Source of the DNA: Shinisaurus crocodilurus
Taxonomy: Eukaryota; Chordata; Lepidosauria; Squamata; Shinisauridae
DNA: 64,000 bases
Direction of reading: 5' to 3'
NCBI GenBank assembly: GCA_021292165.1
Contig: CM037877.1
Location: 6,005,980 to 6,069,979, forward strand
Part shown: positions 55,407-64,000 of the stretch, one piece after another
Layout of the letters: each line of letters starts with the position of its first letter
Numbering within the stretch: the stretch's first letter is position 1
Made by a program: the position numbers and the translations under genes
The notes under the pieces: model-generated
What the model was told of the DNA's origin: nothing
The model's database searches: none
The model's input: the letters and a program-made list of their open reading frames with translations, nothing else

Positions 55407-56432
55407 TTAGAACATCTGCTGTTCAGTGTCACAATATGTAAGTGTTACACAACCCTTTTGTATACAGTCTTTCACATGTGAATACCTGACATCAATGTGT
55501 TTTGTTTTAGGCCTACTCTTTTCTGAAATAGCCATACTGATACAACTTTGGTTGTCCTCATAAACTGTTACTGGAGTTTGAATGTTTATCTTTAAATCAG
55601 TAAATAACTGTTTAAACCACTCGATTTCATTGCAGGCTAAAGACAAGCTTATGAATTCTGCCTCACAACTGGAAACTGCAACACAACTTTGTTTTCTTGA
55701 GTACCAATCAATCAAGGATTGGTTGTATAAAAATACTGTGCCAGATGTGGACTTCCTGTCCATTTCAGATGCCCAATTTGCATCAGTGTACACAAGAAAA
55801 CCACCTTCATTTTGTGTTGACAGATGCAGTTTATACTCCATAGAAGAACCTTTCAGATATCTTAACACATGCTTTAAAGCTGCCCAATCACTCTTAGCAG
55901 GCTTTTGTACTTTCCTGCTGAGAATGTTCACAGCATTTGTGATATCTGGTCTGCTAACATTTGATAAGTATAGCAGACTTCCCATGACACTCTGATATTT
56001 ATTTACATCCTCAAATACAGAGTCATCTGTGTGTTTCAAGTATTCTGTTGTCATTGGAGTGGAAACTGGATTGCCGTTTTCCATGTTATGTGTTTCTAGT
56101 AGTTTCTTGATTTTCCCAGTCTGACTAATTGAAAGAGATCCATCAGTATTTCTGGTTATCTGCATGCCTAAATAATTCTTTACATGCCCCAGATCTTTTA
56201 TTTCAAAATGTGATTGCAATTTGTTTGCAAATGCATTTTTCTGAGCTTCAAATTGGGAGATTAGAAGTAAATCATCCACATAAACCAGTAAACCCATGAA
56301 ACCTGATTCAGTGTGACACGTGTATAGACAATGGTCTGCCTTGCTTTGTTTGAAACCTATACCTGTCAAAACTTTTTGTTCCAGCATCTGGCAGCTTGTT
56401 TCAATCCATAAATTGAGCGTTTGAGCTTGCAT
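55407..56432 (-). pseudogene. Copia reverse transcriptase C-terminus and RNase H
   Basis: The minus-strand frame from about 56385 on carries LLVYVDDLLLIS (the catalytic Asp pair), KDLGHVKNYLGMQI, MGSLLYLSNVSRPDI, and RNase H with VYTDANWASEMD, SSCEAEFISLS and VYEDNQSCIS. A frameshift near 55410-55425 separates the last conserved Asp segment (ADVLTKPL-like, readable in another frame). A second frameshift near 56385 separates it from the preceding KRSIYGLKQAARCWN. The first part of the frame (56385-56432) is out-of-frame sequence, not real protein. Confidence 0.85.
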
Positions 56433-56472
56433 ACTAACCCTGGTTCTGTTACAAACCCTTTAGGTTGTTGCA

Positions 56473-57149
56473 TTCCTTGAAGCCTACGTTGGGGAGCAAT
56501 GTTGATAACCATTGTGGACCGGATTAGTCGGTGGTCTGTCCAGCAGTCGTCGGCACTCACCATGGCCCTAGTAAGAAGTACATCGCGGCGATCTCTAACA
56601 CGGACAATTACATAATCCAGAAGATGCCAGTGCTTTGACCGTGGGTGCTGCCACGATGTTTTAAACTTATTCTTTTGTCGAAAGAGCGTGTTTGTGATAG
56701 TGAGATTATGCTCTGCACATATAGACAAAAGTAAGAGTCCGTTCGGGTTGCTATTACCTACTCCATCTTTTCCAATAGTTTCTGGCCATAAATCAAAGTC
56801 ACGCCCGACTCTTGCGTTAAAATCGCCCAGGAGGATAATTTTATCCTCCTTAGGTATCTCTGACAGGAGAGTGTCCAACTGGCTGTAAAAACTTTCCTTG
56901 ATGTCATCATCAGCATCTAATGTTGGTGCATAAGCGCTCAAAATAGTTACCTGTTGGTTATTGGCGAGCTTTAATCGAAGAGTTATCAGGTGTCCTCACT
57001 GTGGGAAGCTGTGTGGATCTAGAATTGGCCTCCACAGTCACTTACGGACCCATCGCTAGAGTCTACACAATCTTCTTTAGAATTTCCTCCTTTTATCCCG
57101 GAAGACAATCTTACTCGGTCACGAGTGATCGCCTGATGATGATGATGAT
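56473..57149 (+). mobile_element. Ingi-like LINE, twin-primed copy with 5' inversion
   Basis: The right part (about 56992-57149) is the LINE 3' end in plus orientation, ending in a GATGATGATG tail. The left part (about 56473-56991) is an internal endonuclease segment in reverse orientation. About 2.4 kb between them is missing. This inverted-5'/normal-3' structure is the signature of twin priming during LINE insertion. The insertion splits a copia reverse transcriptase; a duplication of more than about 3-5 bases is not evident. Confidence 0.88.
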
Positions 57150-57150
57150 G

Positions 57151-57533
57151 TAAATTTCTTCTTCTAGATGCCCATACAGAAAAGCTGTTTTGGCATCAAA
57201 ATGAGAAACACAGTTGTTTCTCTGCAGCAAGTTTCAGTAACAATCTCACACTGGAATATTTGTGGGAGCATACACTGTGTCATAGTCAATGTTGTGTCTT
57301 TGTGCAAAACCTCTTGCTACCAGTCTTGCTTTGTACCTTTCAATTTGACCACTTTCATTTTGTTTCAATTTAAATACCCATTTACACGTTATGGGTTTTC
57401 TATCTGTGGGCAATGGTACAAGTTCCCACGTGTCATTTGTGTGCATTGATTCTATTTCTTCCTCCATAGCATCAAGCCAATGTTTTTGCATTTCTGGTTC
57501 TATGTTTAGAACCAGATGCATTTCTGGTTCTAT
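57151..57533 (-). pseudogene. Copia reverse transcriptase, N-terminal part
   Basis: The minus strand reads HWLDAMEEEIESMHTNDTWE, CKWVFKLKQNESGQIERYKA, RLVARGFAQRHNIDYD and, after a stretch with a frame change, HFDAKTAFLYGHLEEEIY (first catalytic Asp). It is the upstream half of the domain continued at 56472 downward. The beginning has a duplicated LNIEPEM stretch. Confidence 0.82.
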
Positions 57534-57625
57534 GTTTAGACAGAAAAACAAGGCCTACAATTCCCAGCATGCCCCAACCAGCTTAACTGGCTGGGGCATG
57601 CTGGGAATTGTAGGCCTTTTTTCTG
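57534..57625. mobile_element. Hairpin MITE
   Basis: GGCCTACAATTCCCAGCATG and its reverse complement flank a short loop around 57580-57590. The AGACAGAAAAA and TTTTTTCTGT ends relate it to the palindromic element at 32095-32192. Target duplication not identified. Confidence 0.65.
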
Positions 57626-59449
57626 TTAAAATGTGCTACTGGGCGGGATGGAAATAAATAAATAAATAAATAAATAAATAAAATCTATTCAAACTCAAAC
57701 TGCAAGACTACTCTTAGATGTCTGGGTACCACCCTCTCTATGTTCCAGTGGGCAGCCCATTCCAAAATTTGGAAGGCGATAATCAGTTTTACGAAGGGCG
57801 GTCTACGAGCAGCTGCCATAATAGATTTTTAAAACCCCTGAGATGTAGGGTGCATCCAGATGAGGCATTTATTGTGTTATCACCCTGACTCATTCATGGC
57901 TTTTTATGGGGGCCCAGATCATCTCGTTTCCCACTCATAACCCTCCCGTGTTTTCCCACCGTATCTTCCGGGTTTTTTTTCTTACCACAGGAAATCTGTT
58001 CAGAAGAAAAAGACGGAAGAGCCGCACAGTGCCTTTGAATCATTAGCCCAGGACCCACCCACCCCCGGTCTTGAAGCGCTCTCGTGAGGCGTAAATAAAC
58101 GGCACTGTGTTTTAGAAGCTGAAATGGGACCACTTTCTCTCTGCCTGGTCTTTTCCCATTTTCAGTGGGGGGTTGAGACGTCTCATCCCCCCACGTTCCT
58201 CATCTCCTGCTTTTCCAGAAAAAATGCTACTCAATGTATTTTAGCACAATATCTGCCAGTTTCCTAACAGCAAACAAGAATCTCTGGGAAAATCAGTTAT
58301 GTTTAAGTATTTGAATCTGTACTTCCTGGAGCTTTTAGTGTCATTAATCTTTTCTGGGGTGGCAGTCTAGGTCAATGATTAATTGCACTAACAACAGTGC
58401 CTTGTTGCAGATTTAAAGCTATTGGAGGAGGATTCCACAGTGGGAATCACCCACTGCTAGCTACCAGCTTAATAAACAATATTGCCCACATTTAAAAAAT
58501 AAAAAAAAATAAAATTAGGCATTTCATCTGAAGCTGAGTTGGCAGCTTAACCAGAAGAACACTGTGTATGATCACTCAGATTTAGATTGTGAGCCTGAGG
58601 GCTGGGACTGTCTTATTATTAATCTGTGTAAGCCGCTCTGAGCCTTTTCTGGCTGAAGAGTGGGGTATAAATGGAATAAATAAATAAATAAATCCATGAA
58701 CAAAAGTTAGGCGTAGTATCTGTCGGGCATCTAAAGTTTCCTTCAAGAAAATAAGCCTTTCATCTGTTTTCCACTCTGGTTCCTGTTTATATTGCCGAAT
58801 CTGTTGTTTGTTCCACTTGAGTTAAAGGTATCGTACTCTGAGAGGACAGGAAATTCTGTAGAGGCCGGTGCAGTAGCAATGAGGCAGCCTACTGCTGCGG
58901 GAAGCAGGATAATTTACTGAGAGGGACTGGGTGGCGGGCTCCTCTCTCTCGCCCCAGGCCCTTTGTGTGCCTCACTTGGCAGAGCACCAGCTCTGCTCCC
59001 AGGCAGGGCCTACCGTGATGAAGCAAAGCAGAGCAGCTGCCCCGGGGGGCTGATTGAAAGTCTCGGAGTGGGAGATGGACAGATCTGATCTACGTAGAAG
59101 TTCTCCCGCTCAGGCTCCGTTGAACGGTACGGGAGCTGCATAAGAGCGCAGCTGTGTCTTTGCATGTCGTCTCTTGCATCTTTCAAAGGGCTCAGACAGG
59201 AGGACTTCCCATGGATTGTGCCACACACGTTACTCAATGTTGGGTTTGAATTGAGAGCCAGCCCAGGTATTAGGACAAGTAGTTCCTTGCCACTGCTAAG
59301 AAGAAGCAAAATAAGTCCCACGGAACAGGTCACAATAGGCTAATGAACCACGTCTGCACAGATTGGCCAAGGTTGCAGAATTGTTGTTCTAGGTGCAGTG
59401 GCACCTAGAAGTGCACAAGGAAAGCCGAATTCTGCAACTGCGGCAAATT
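57626..59449. other. No gene; retroposon tails only
   Basis: AATAAATA repeats lie at 57652-57681. A SINE/LINE-type tail (GTAAGCCGCTCTGAGCC...GGGGTATAAATGG plus AATAAATA) lies at 58598-58693. No supported coding sequence. Confidence 0.45.
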
Positions 59450-59474
59450 TATGCAAATGAAGTTAATTTGCATA
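59450..59474. promoter_or_regulatory. Inverted pair of octamer (Oct) motifs
   Basis: TATGCAAAT at 59450-59458 is followed after 7 bases by its exact reverse complement ATTTGCATA at 59466-59474. ATGCAAAT is the POU/Oct factor octamer. It may also simply be part of an old repeat; no gene start is adjacent. Confidence 0.3.
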
Positions 59475-60286
59475 TCATAAGCTATTCTGCCTGACCAGGT
59501 AATACGCCAAATTAGGGATTTCCAGTTGGCAATCTTTGGCAAAAAGTGCATGTTGTGATAGTCTTGCCTGCTGCCAGGATACATTTCCGAGCAACTGTTG
59601 TTAGCTATTTGAGAAACAGTGGTTTTTTACTGATAACAAGGAACTGACTGGGGTGTCACCATGTAACTAGATTCAAAGTGGCTGTGCAGTATGCCCAGTG
59701 AAGTTATGTGTCTGGAATCAAGGCCCTTAGATTTCAGTTTTTGCATGGAATGGCATACTCTGCTGGTATACTACTATCCTGGGTTTTTAAAAATCTAATC
59801 TATATAGAAACCAGGATTATCCTTTGTCTGCTTCCTGAAAATATTCATTGAACAAAACATGTAGTGCTCCAGATACATTAGTAGCTGAGAATTGTTTTGC
59901 AACGTAAGAAGTATTGAATGTCTCCCATGGTGGGTCAGTGACATGCTCAATTTCTGTAGCAAAGAAGAAATCACCTAAAATGAGAAGAATGTTTCTGAGA
60001 TCTTAACCTCCAGATGGCAGAAGTTTCTGTGTCTGTTTTGGCAGCAATTTACCTAGTAACTTGTTATGCCCTGGAGCCAGCTGACTATCTTCTTTTCCCT
60101 CTACCTAGTTGCTCCCCCCCCCCCCCCAGCAGCCTCCTATATCTTTCCTCTTTGTTCAATGGACTGGCATGGGTGGGGAATGGGGAATTCCTTTACTACT
60201 GTTTGCTGGTTATCTACAAAATCAGTAAAAACCATCATAATAAAACTGGAGAAACGAGCCTTTGGGGGTACACACACACACCTCAG
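59475..60286. other. No recognised gene
   Basis: A plus-strand frame from 60014 starts with a signal-peptide-like stretch (MAEVSVSVLAAIYLVTCYAL) but runs into poly-Pro and simple sequence, with no donor that would join it to the exon at 62259. I do not call it. Confidence 0.35.
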
Positions 60287-61131
60287 GTGTGAACCGGCTG
60301 GGGTGGGGTGTGCATAGTTAGCGTGTAGAGAAAAGAGTTTTTAGGGTTCCTGCATGCATGCATGCAGGAACAAACACACACACACGCCTCCTCATGAGTA
60401 AACCAGGTGGGGGCTGGGAAGAAGCAAAGGGTGCATGGAACATGAGATGGGGCCTGGCGTCTAGAGGTCTGGAGGAGCCAGGCTGAGGGCATTCATATGC
60501 ATAGTTCAAGCCATGACTCAGGAGTTCCCTTCCCCCTGCCTGGCCAGTTCCCTCCCCGCTGCCTGGCCAGGTGAAGTTCAAATTGATTGGCTGAAGCAAG
60601 AAGGTTACAGAAAAGGGGAGGGGGATGAGCTATTTCCCCACGTGTAGCCTTTGTTCTTGGTCTTAGTCTTTTGGGTGCCTGCCTGGCGGTTGGAGCCATG
60701 CCAGGCCAGCGAGGGGCCCGAGCCTTTGGGGGGGGGCCCTCAGGAATCGACCCCAGGCAGCCCCTGGTAAAATTGGCTGGTTTGAAGGCACTGGTGAAAG
60801 CAAGCCTTGTAAGAGTTTACCCATCTTGGACCTTCGGGTAGGTGTGGTAATTCTCTATCGGGCGGCAAGGCTGTGCTGGATCTAACCCTTTGAAGAAGAC
60901 ACCCTCAGGTAACAGGTGTGTGCTTGAGAGATTTTAAGGAATCAGGACTTTGTTATTTTGCAGCTTTACTGTGTACCAAAGTGTCTCTCTCTCTATTTTG
61001 TGTGCTTCTCTTATTTCCCTAATCTTGTTGTAAATTGCTACCAGAATAAACCTTGTCATGGTTTACCCCACATGGGTTTTGTAGTACTCTGTTGGTTCAG
61101 TATCTAAATCCAGGTTACAGAATTAAAGGCG
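60287..61131 (+). repeat. LTR-like region (uncertain limits)
   Basis: TC-rich sequence, then GTAAATTGCTACCAGAATAAACC with a poly(A) signal near 61045, and an end resembling ATCCAGGTTACA at 61131 look like the U3-R-U5 of an LTR. Neither limits nor a duplication could be confirmed. A GCATGCATGCATGC palindrome is at about 60353-60367. Confidence 0.28.
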
Positions 61132-61378
61132 AGTCCCTGAACAGAGATTCAAGTAGGGTTGCAGACAGCTGAGGCTGGCAATCTGGTACCTTGAGATCTC
61201 TGGGGGTCTTGGTTCCTTTGCCAGTAGGAAAGGATGGGGGTGTGGCGGGCCAGCCAGCCCCCCCTTCCGGGCCACATGGTGGCAAGTGCTGGGTTTCCTT
61301 TGAAGGAGGAAAGGGTGGGAGTCTGGCGGGCCAGCCAGCCCCCCCCCTTCCTCCACAAAAACTCATAATAAACCTTAT

Positions 61379-61632
61379 CCAGAGCCAGTGTGGTGTAGTG
61401 GTTAGAATGTTGGACTGGGACTCGGGAGATCCAAGTTCTAGTCCCCGCTCGGCCATGAAACTCACTGGATGACTGGGCCAATCACTGACTCTCAGCCTAA
61501 CCTACCTCACAGGGTTGTTGTGAGGATAAAATGGAGAGGAGGAGGATTATGTAAGCCGCCTTGGGGTCCTTGCAGGAAAAAAGGCGGGGTATAAATGTAA
61601 TAAATAAAGAATAATAAAGAATAAATAATAAA
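61379..61632 (+). mobile_element. tRNA-derived SINE
   Basis: A complete copy: CCAGAGCCAGTGTGGTGTAG head, AAGTTCTAGTCCCCGCTCGG box B region, CTCACAGGGTTGTTGTGAGG body, AAAAAAGGCGGGGTATAAAT tail and AATAAAGAATAATAAAG repeats. Confidence 0.88.
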
Positions 61633-61801
61633 GATAGGAATCATGTGATAAATTCCCTCATTCACCTCTCCGTCCCTCTGTCCAGGCAACTGGGTGCAGC
61701 CTCCTTTTCAGCAGGTAGAGCATGTGTGCACACGCGCACACATCCTCCCAGCATCTGTCTCTCAGTGGAGCTGTCCGAGCCTAAAAAAGAGCTACACTTA
61801 A

Positions 61802-61880
61802 AGGGGCCATTCCATGGGCAAAATTGCAGTTAAGCTTGCAGTTTTAGCTCAGCGGCAATTTTGCCCATGGCATGGCCCCT
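61802..61880. mobile_element. Palindromic MITE flanked by TTAA
   Basis: Arms AGGGGCCATTCCATGGGCAA and the near reverse complement TTGCCCATGGCATGGCCCCT enclose a 25-bp centre. TTAA stands on both sides (61798-61801 and 61881-61884), the duplication used by piggyBac. The terminal bases differ from typical piggyBac CCC ends, so the superfamily is uncertain. Confidence 0.55.
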
Positions 61881-62258
61881 TTAACAAAAGTTTTAAAAGT
61901 TTAAAGTAGCTTGCACTTACGGAGGCAGGGGAATTCGGGATTCTGCATGACAAAGTGAGAAGCCGGGACGGCGTTTTCGGGGCAGTTGGAGACTATGTCA
62001 CATGTAGTTTTGCACTTGCATAGGCAGGCAGACCATCACAGGGAAATTGGCTCAGCCCCCTGAGCCACCATTTTGCATCTGGCTCTGCTCCTGGCTGGCT
62101 GTTTTGCACCAGGCTTCCATTGGTGGACCTCGGGGTTCTCGTAACAAACAAACAAAAGAGTAGATCCCTCAAGCCGGAAGTCTTCCCACGCCTGAGATAG
62201 CCAAACTCCCAAGTATACACACAAATGTGTAATCCCTGTTGCACTTTGTTCCCCACAG

Positions 62259-62735
62259 CATCAGGAGTGGATGGCTTCCTCATCAAAAATGCCCGTCTGG
62301 AAAAGTGCATCCACGCCTCCGCCCACGAAGTTGAGAAGGTTGGCCTGGCTGACTGCAGGCCGCATTCCCTGCAGCACCAGTGGGCCTGGGACGCAACCAG
62401 CCGGGCCGTCATCATCAACCAGAAGACCGGTTGGTGCCTGACGGTCTCCACACCGCAGGAATTTGCACTGGCTCGGCTGGAGGCCTGTGGAGACCGAGTA
62501 CGCCAGGGCTGGGTGTGCAGCAAGAAGGGCCACCTCACCTTGCAAGGTCTAGGGCTGCACCTCAGTGCCAAGCCGGGAGGGCACAAGGCCTTCCTGTCCC
62601 CAGAGAAGAACAAGTTCAGCAGCAGGTGGAAGACGGAGACGGATGAAATTGTCTGTGCTGTACACGTGGCGGCAGCTCCTGGGCCCAGCCACCCCATGGA
62701 GGAATCCCTAGGCACCCTGGGGTTGGTCCCCAAAA
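62259..62735 (+). CDS. Exon encoding ricin-B/mannose-receptor-like cysteine-rich domain
   Basis: A 477-nt exon between acceptor TTTGTTCCCCACAG and donor AAAA|GTAAGG, phase 1 at both ends, coding for about 159 residues. From GFLIKNARLEKCIHA onward it has six cysteines and the beta-trefoil phrases QHQWAWD, KTGWCLTV, RQGWVCSKKG and FSSRWKT. This pattern fits the N-terminal cysteine-rich (ricin B-type) domain of the mannose receptor family, which binds sulfated sugars in some members. Phase 1-1 exons are usual in extracellular modular proteins. No conserved intervening stops. The signal-peptide exon should lie upstream but was not identified; the gene continues past the right edge. The specific gene is not recognised; a mannose-receptor relative is one option, an unrelated lectin-like receptor another. 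Confidence 0.72.
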
Positions 62736-62910
62736 GTAAGGCAAGATGGATGTGCCCACAGAAAACCCTTGCTGGGCACTCACCCTTGACCACTGCATGT
62801 GGCTGGCTTGTGTTCTTCTCTCTGCACTGCTGGGTGGAGGTACTCATGCTGCTGGGTAACCCCAGCAATGGATCACGCCGCCCTGTATCGAGCCAGACCA
62901 CTGTCTACTA

Positions 62911-63045
62911 CAGTGTTCTCCAACCTTGGGTCCCCTGATGTTTTTGGCCTACAACTCCCAGCATGCCCCAGCCAGCGTAGCTGGCTGGGCCATGCTGGGA
63001 GTTGTAGGCCAAAAACATCAGGGGACCCAAGGTTGGAGAACACTG
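62911..63045. mobile_element. hAT MITE hairpin, within intron
   Basis: 135 bp, the same family and length as 4610-4744, ends CAGTGTTCTCCAACCTTGGG and complement. Perfect 8-bp duplication GTCTACTA at 62903-62910 and 63046-63053. It lies in the intron between the two exons of the lectin-like gene. Confidence 0.9.
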
Positions 63046-63330
63046 GTCTACTAGGACTGACAGCCGCTCTCCAGGTCTCCAGCCAGAGTGGCATCTTTCC
63101 CAGCCCCGCAACCCGAGATCCTTTTAAGAGGTCCTTGGATGAAGAGCGGTCTCCCCCCCCCACCCCCAGATTCTTTTAACTTTGCGAACTTCAAACCTTT
63201 TCAAAATATAAAACCTAGGCAGATCCGAATAACTGCTTGATTTCATATTTTCAAAATATGGGGGAACAGCCAACACTGTGGGAAGGATCCAGGGGTGTCC
63301 AGCTGTAGCGCTATTGACATTGTGCTAGTG

Positions 63331-63467
63331 CAGGGCTCTCCAACCTTGGGTCCCCAGATGTTGCTGGCCTACAGCTCCCAGGCATGCCCAGCCAGCATGG
63401 CTAATGGCAAGGGATTCTGGGTGCTGTAGTCCAGCAACGTCTGGGGACCCAAGGTTGGAGAGCCCTG
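63331..63467. mobile_element. Divergent hAT MITE, within intron
   Basis: CAGGGCTCTCCAACCTTGGG at the left and CCAAGGTTGGAGAGCCCTG at the right, 137 bp with arms that have diverged in the middle. It is a relative of the 62911 element. The flanks TGCTAGTG and CCGTAGAC do not match well, so the duplication has decayed or the ends differ. Confidence 0.75.
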
Positions 63468-63804
63468 CCGTAGACTTTTCCCAGTAGCCTTTGATGCAGC
63501 CCAGAATCATTTTGCCCCTCCCAGGTTTTGATCCAGCAAGTCTGCCTAGCGGGGGGGGGGGGGGTCCTGCTTTTCCTCTCCCTCTTCCCCTGCATGTTGC
63601 TCACCATCCTTTCTGGAGAAGAGCTCTGGAGAACTCCAAGGCCCACTATTTTGTGACATTTTAGTTGCTTCTAATAAAGGTATTACCCTACTGTGATTTT
63701 TTTGTGATTTTTTTCTCTATCCAATGGACCAACACAACTATCTCTATCTTTCATATACTGAAGAAATGGTCATAACTACCTTTTGATATTCCCCCCTCCA
63801 ACAG

Positions 63805-63945
63805 GCAAAACTGTCGCTTCAGCAGAGATCCACACCCTCTCTGTAGACGCTGCGATCACTTCTCCAAGCACCATTTTGGACAATAAAACTCACCTCGCCA
63901 GCGCTCTTCCAAAGAATGGAGATGTGAGCTCGGAAGGAAATCAAG
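63805..63945 (+). CDS. Next exon of the lectin-like gene (stem region)
   Basis: A 141-nt exon, 47 codons, bounded by acceptor TTCCCCCCTCCAACAG and donor CAAG|GTGAGC. Both ends are phase 1, so it joins the exon at 62259-62735 in frame (the shared codon is AGC, Ser). It is rich in Ser, Thr, Ala and Asn (HTLSVDAAITSPSTILDN) with a possible N-glycosylation site NKT, typical of an extracellular stem or linker. The conserved phase and open frame support a real exon, but it is short and shows no domain. Confidence 0.55.
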
Positions 63946-64000
63946 GTGAGCACTACAAACAAGACTGTAAGTAAGGCGTAAGAACACAGCGGAGCCCTAC

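Larger units (their letters stand above)
54799..57550 (-). mobile_element. Second Ty1/copia lineage, 5'-truncated, with nested LINE
   Basis: A minus-strand copia element retaining the 3' LTR (54799-55169), RNase H and reverse transcriptase, but lacking gag, protease, integrase and the 5' LTR. Its protein differs clearly from the copia at 22600-28064, so it is another lineage. An Ingi-like LINE copy (56473-57149) interrupts the reverse transcriptase between EEEIY and MQQPKGFV. The 5' edge near 57550 shows a short tandem duplication of a 24-bp block. Confidence 0.88.

Noticed and set aside
56366..56941. A 191-codon minus-strand frame joining endonuclease and reverse transcriptase words
   Set aside because: It is a chance read-through from the inverted LINE segment into the copia host across an insertion junction, not a real fusion gene.
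60014..60292. Plus-strand frame with a signal-peptide-like start
   Set aside because: It runs into polyproline and simple sequence, and I see no donor in phase 1 that would join it to the exon at 62259.
61993..62901. 302-codon minus-strand frame opposite the lectin-like exon
   Set aside because: Antisense of a coding exon extended by chance; the plus strand has splice sites and family motifs.

Overview
The window reads as a slice of a vertebrate genome, most likely a squamate reptile: intron-containing genes at low density in a sea of retrotransposons (L2, CR1, L1, an I/Ingi-like LINE, two Ty1/copia lineages), tRNA-derived SINEs and hAT/mariner MITEs. Long open frames are mostly transposon proteins. 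No prokaryotic features, CRISPR arrays or operons are present.

Host genes. (1) MYORG, a GH31 family alpha-galactosidase-like type II membrane protein, lies complete in one coding exon on the minus strand (775-2913). (2) A SPATA31/FAM205-like testis-type gene lies on the minus strand (16530-21237), with six copies of a SPATA31 helix motif and two C-terminal motifs. Its frame breaks once and meets a TAG, but a 347-nt candidate intron with good splice sites would remove both. A poly(A) signal follows the stop. (3) A partial, inverted, internally deleted copy of this gene is at 36376-37425. (4) On the plus strand near the right edge are two phase 1-1 exons (62259-62735 and 63805-63945) of an unrecognised extracellular protein; the first encodes a mannose-receptor/ricin-B-like cysteine-rich domain. 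MYORG beside a SPATA31-type gene fits the neighbourhood of human 9p13.3.

Mobile DNA, left to right. 116-284 hAT MITE; 3485-4107 L2 3' end; 4610-4744 perfect-hairpin hAT MITE; 6460-6709 mariner-type MITE; 7735-14335 an old L2 split by a full-length, minus-strand Ingi-like LINE (8161-12158) with a 10-bp target duplication and a 1061-codon open frame. 22600-28064 is a complete Ty1/copia element with 609-bp LTRs I could not tell apart, a primer site matching the anticodon arm of initiator tRNA-Met, and broken pol. 33941-34930 L2; 34931-36115 and 37669-38484 L1-like pieces; 38810-39382 and 48247-49239 hAT elements with GAGTC-rich ends; 40312-40925 CR1; 44060-44929 hAT inside L2; 50256-52053 a HAL1-like ORF1-only retroelement; 52514-53204 a 5'-truncated Ingi-like LINE copy; 54799-57550 a second copia lineage, itself invaded by a twin-primed Ingi-like LINE copy.

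Together the region shows a conserved gene pair diluted by several young transposon families whose nesting order can be read from target-site duplications. Stretches without a named feature are listed as such.
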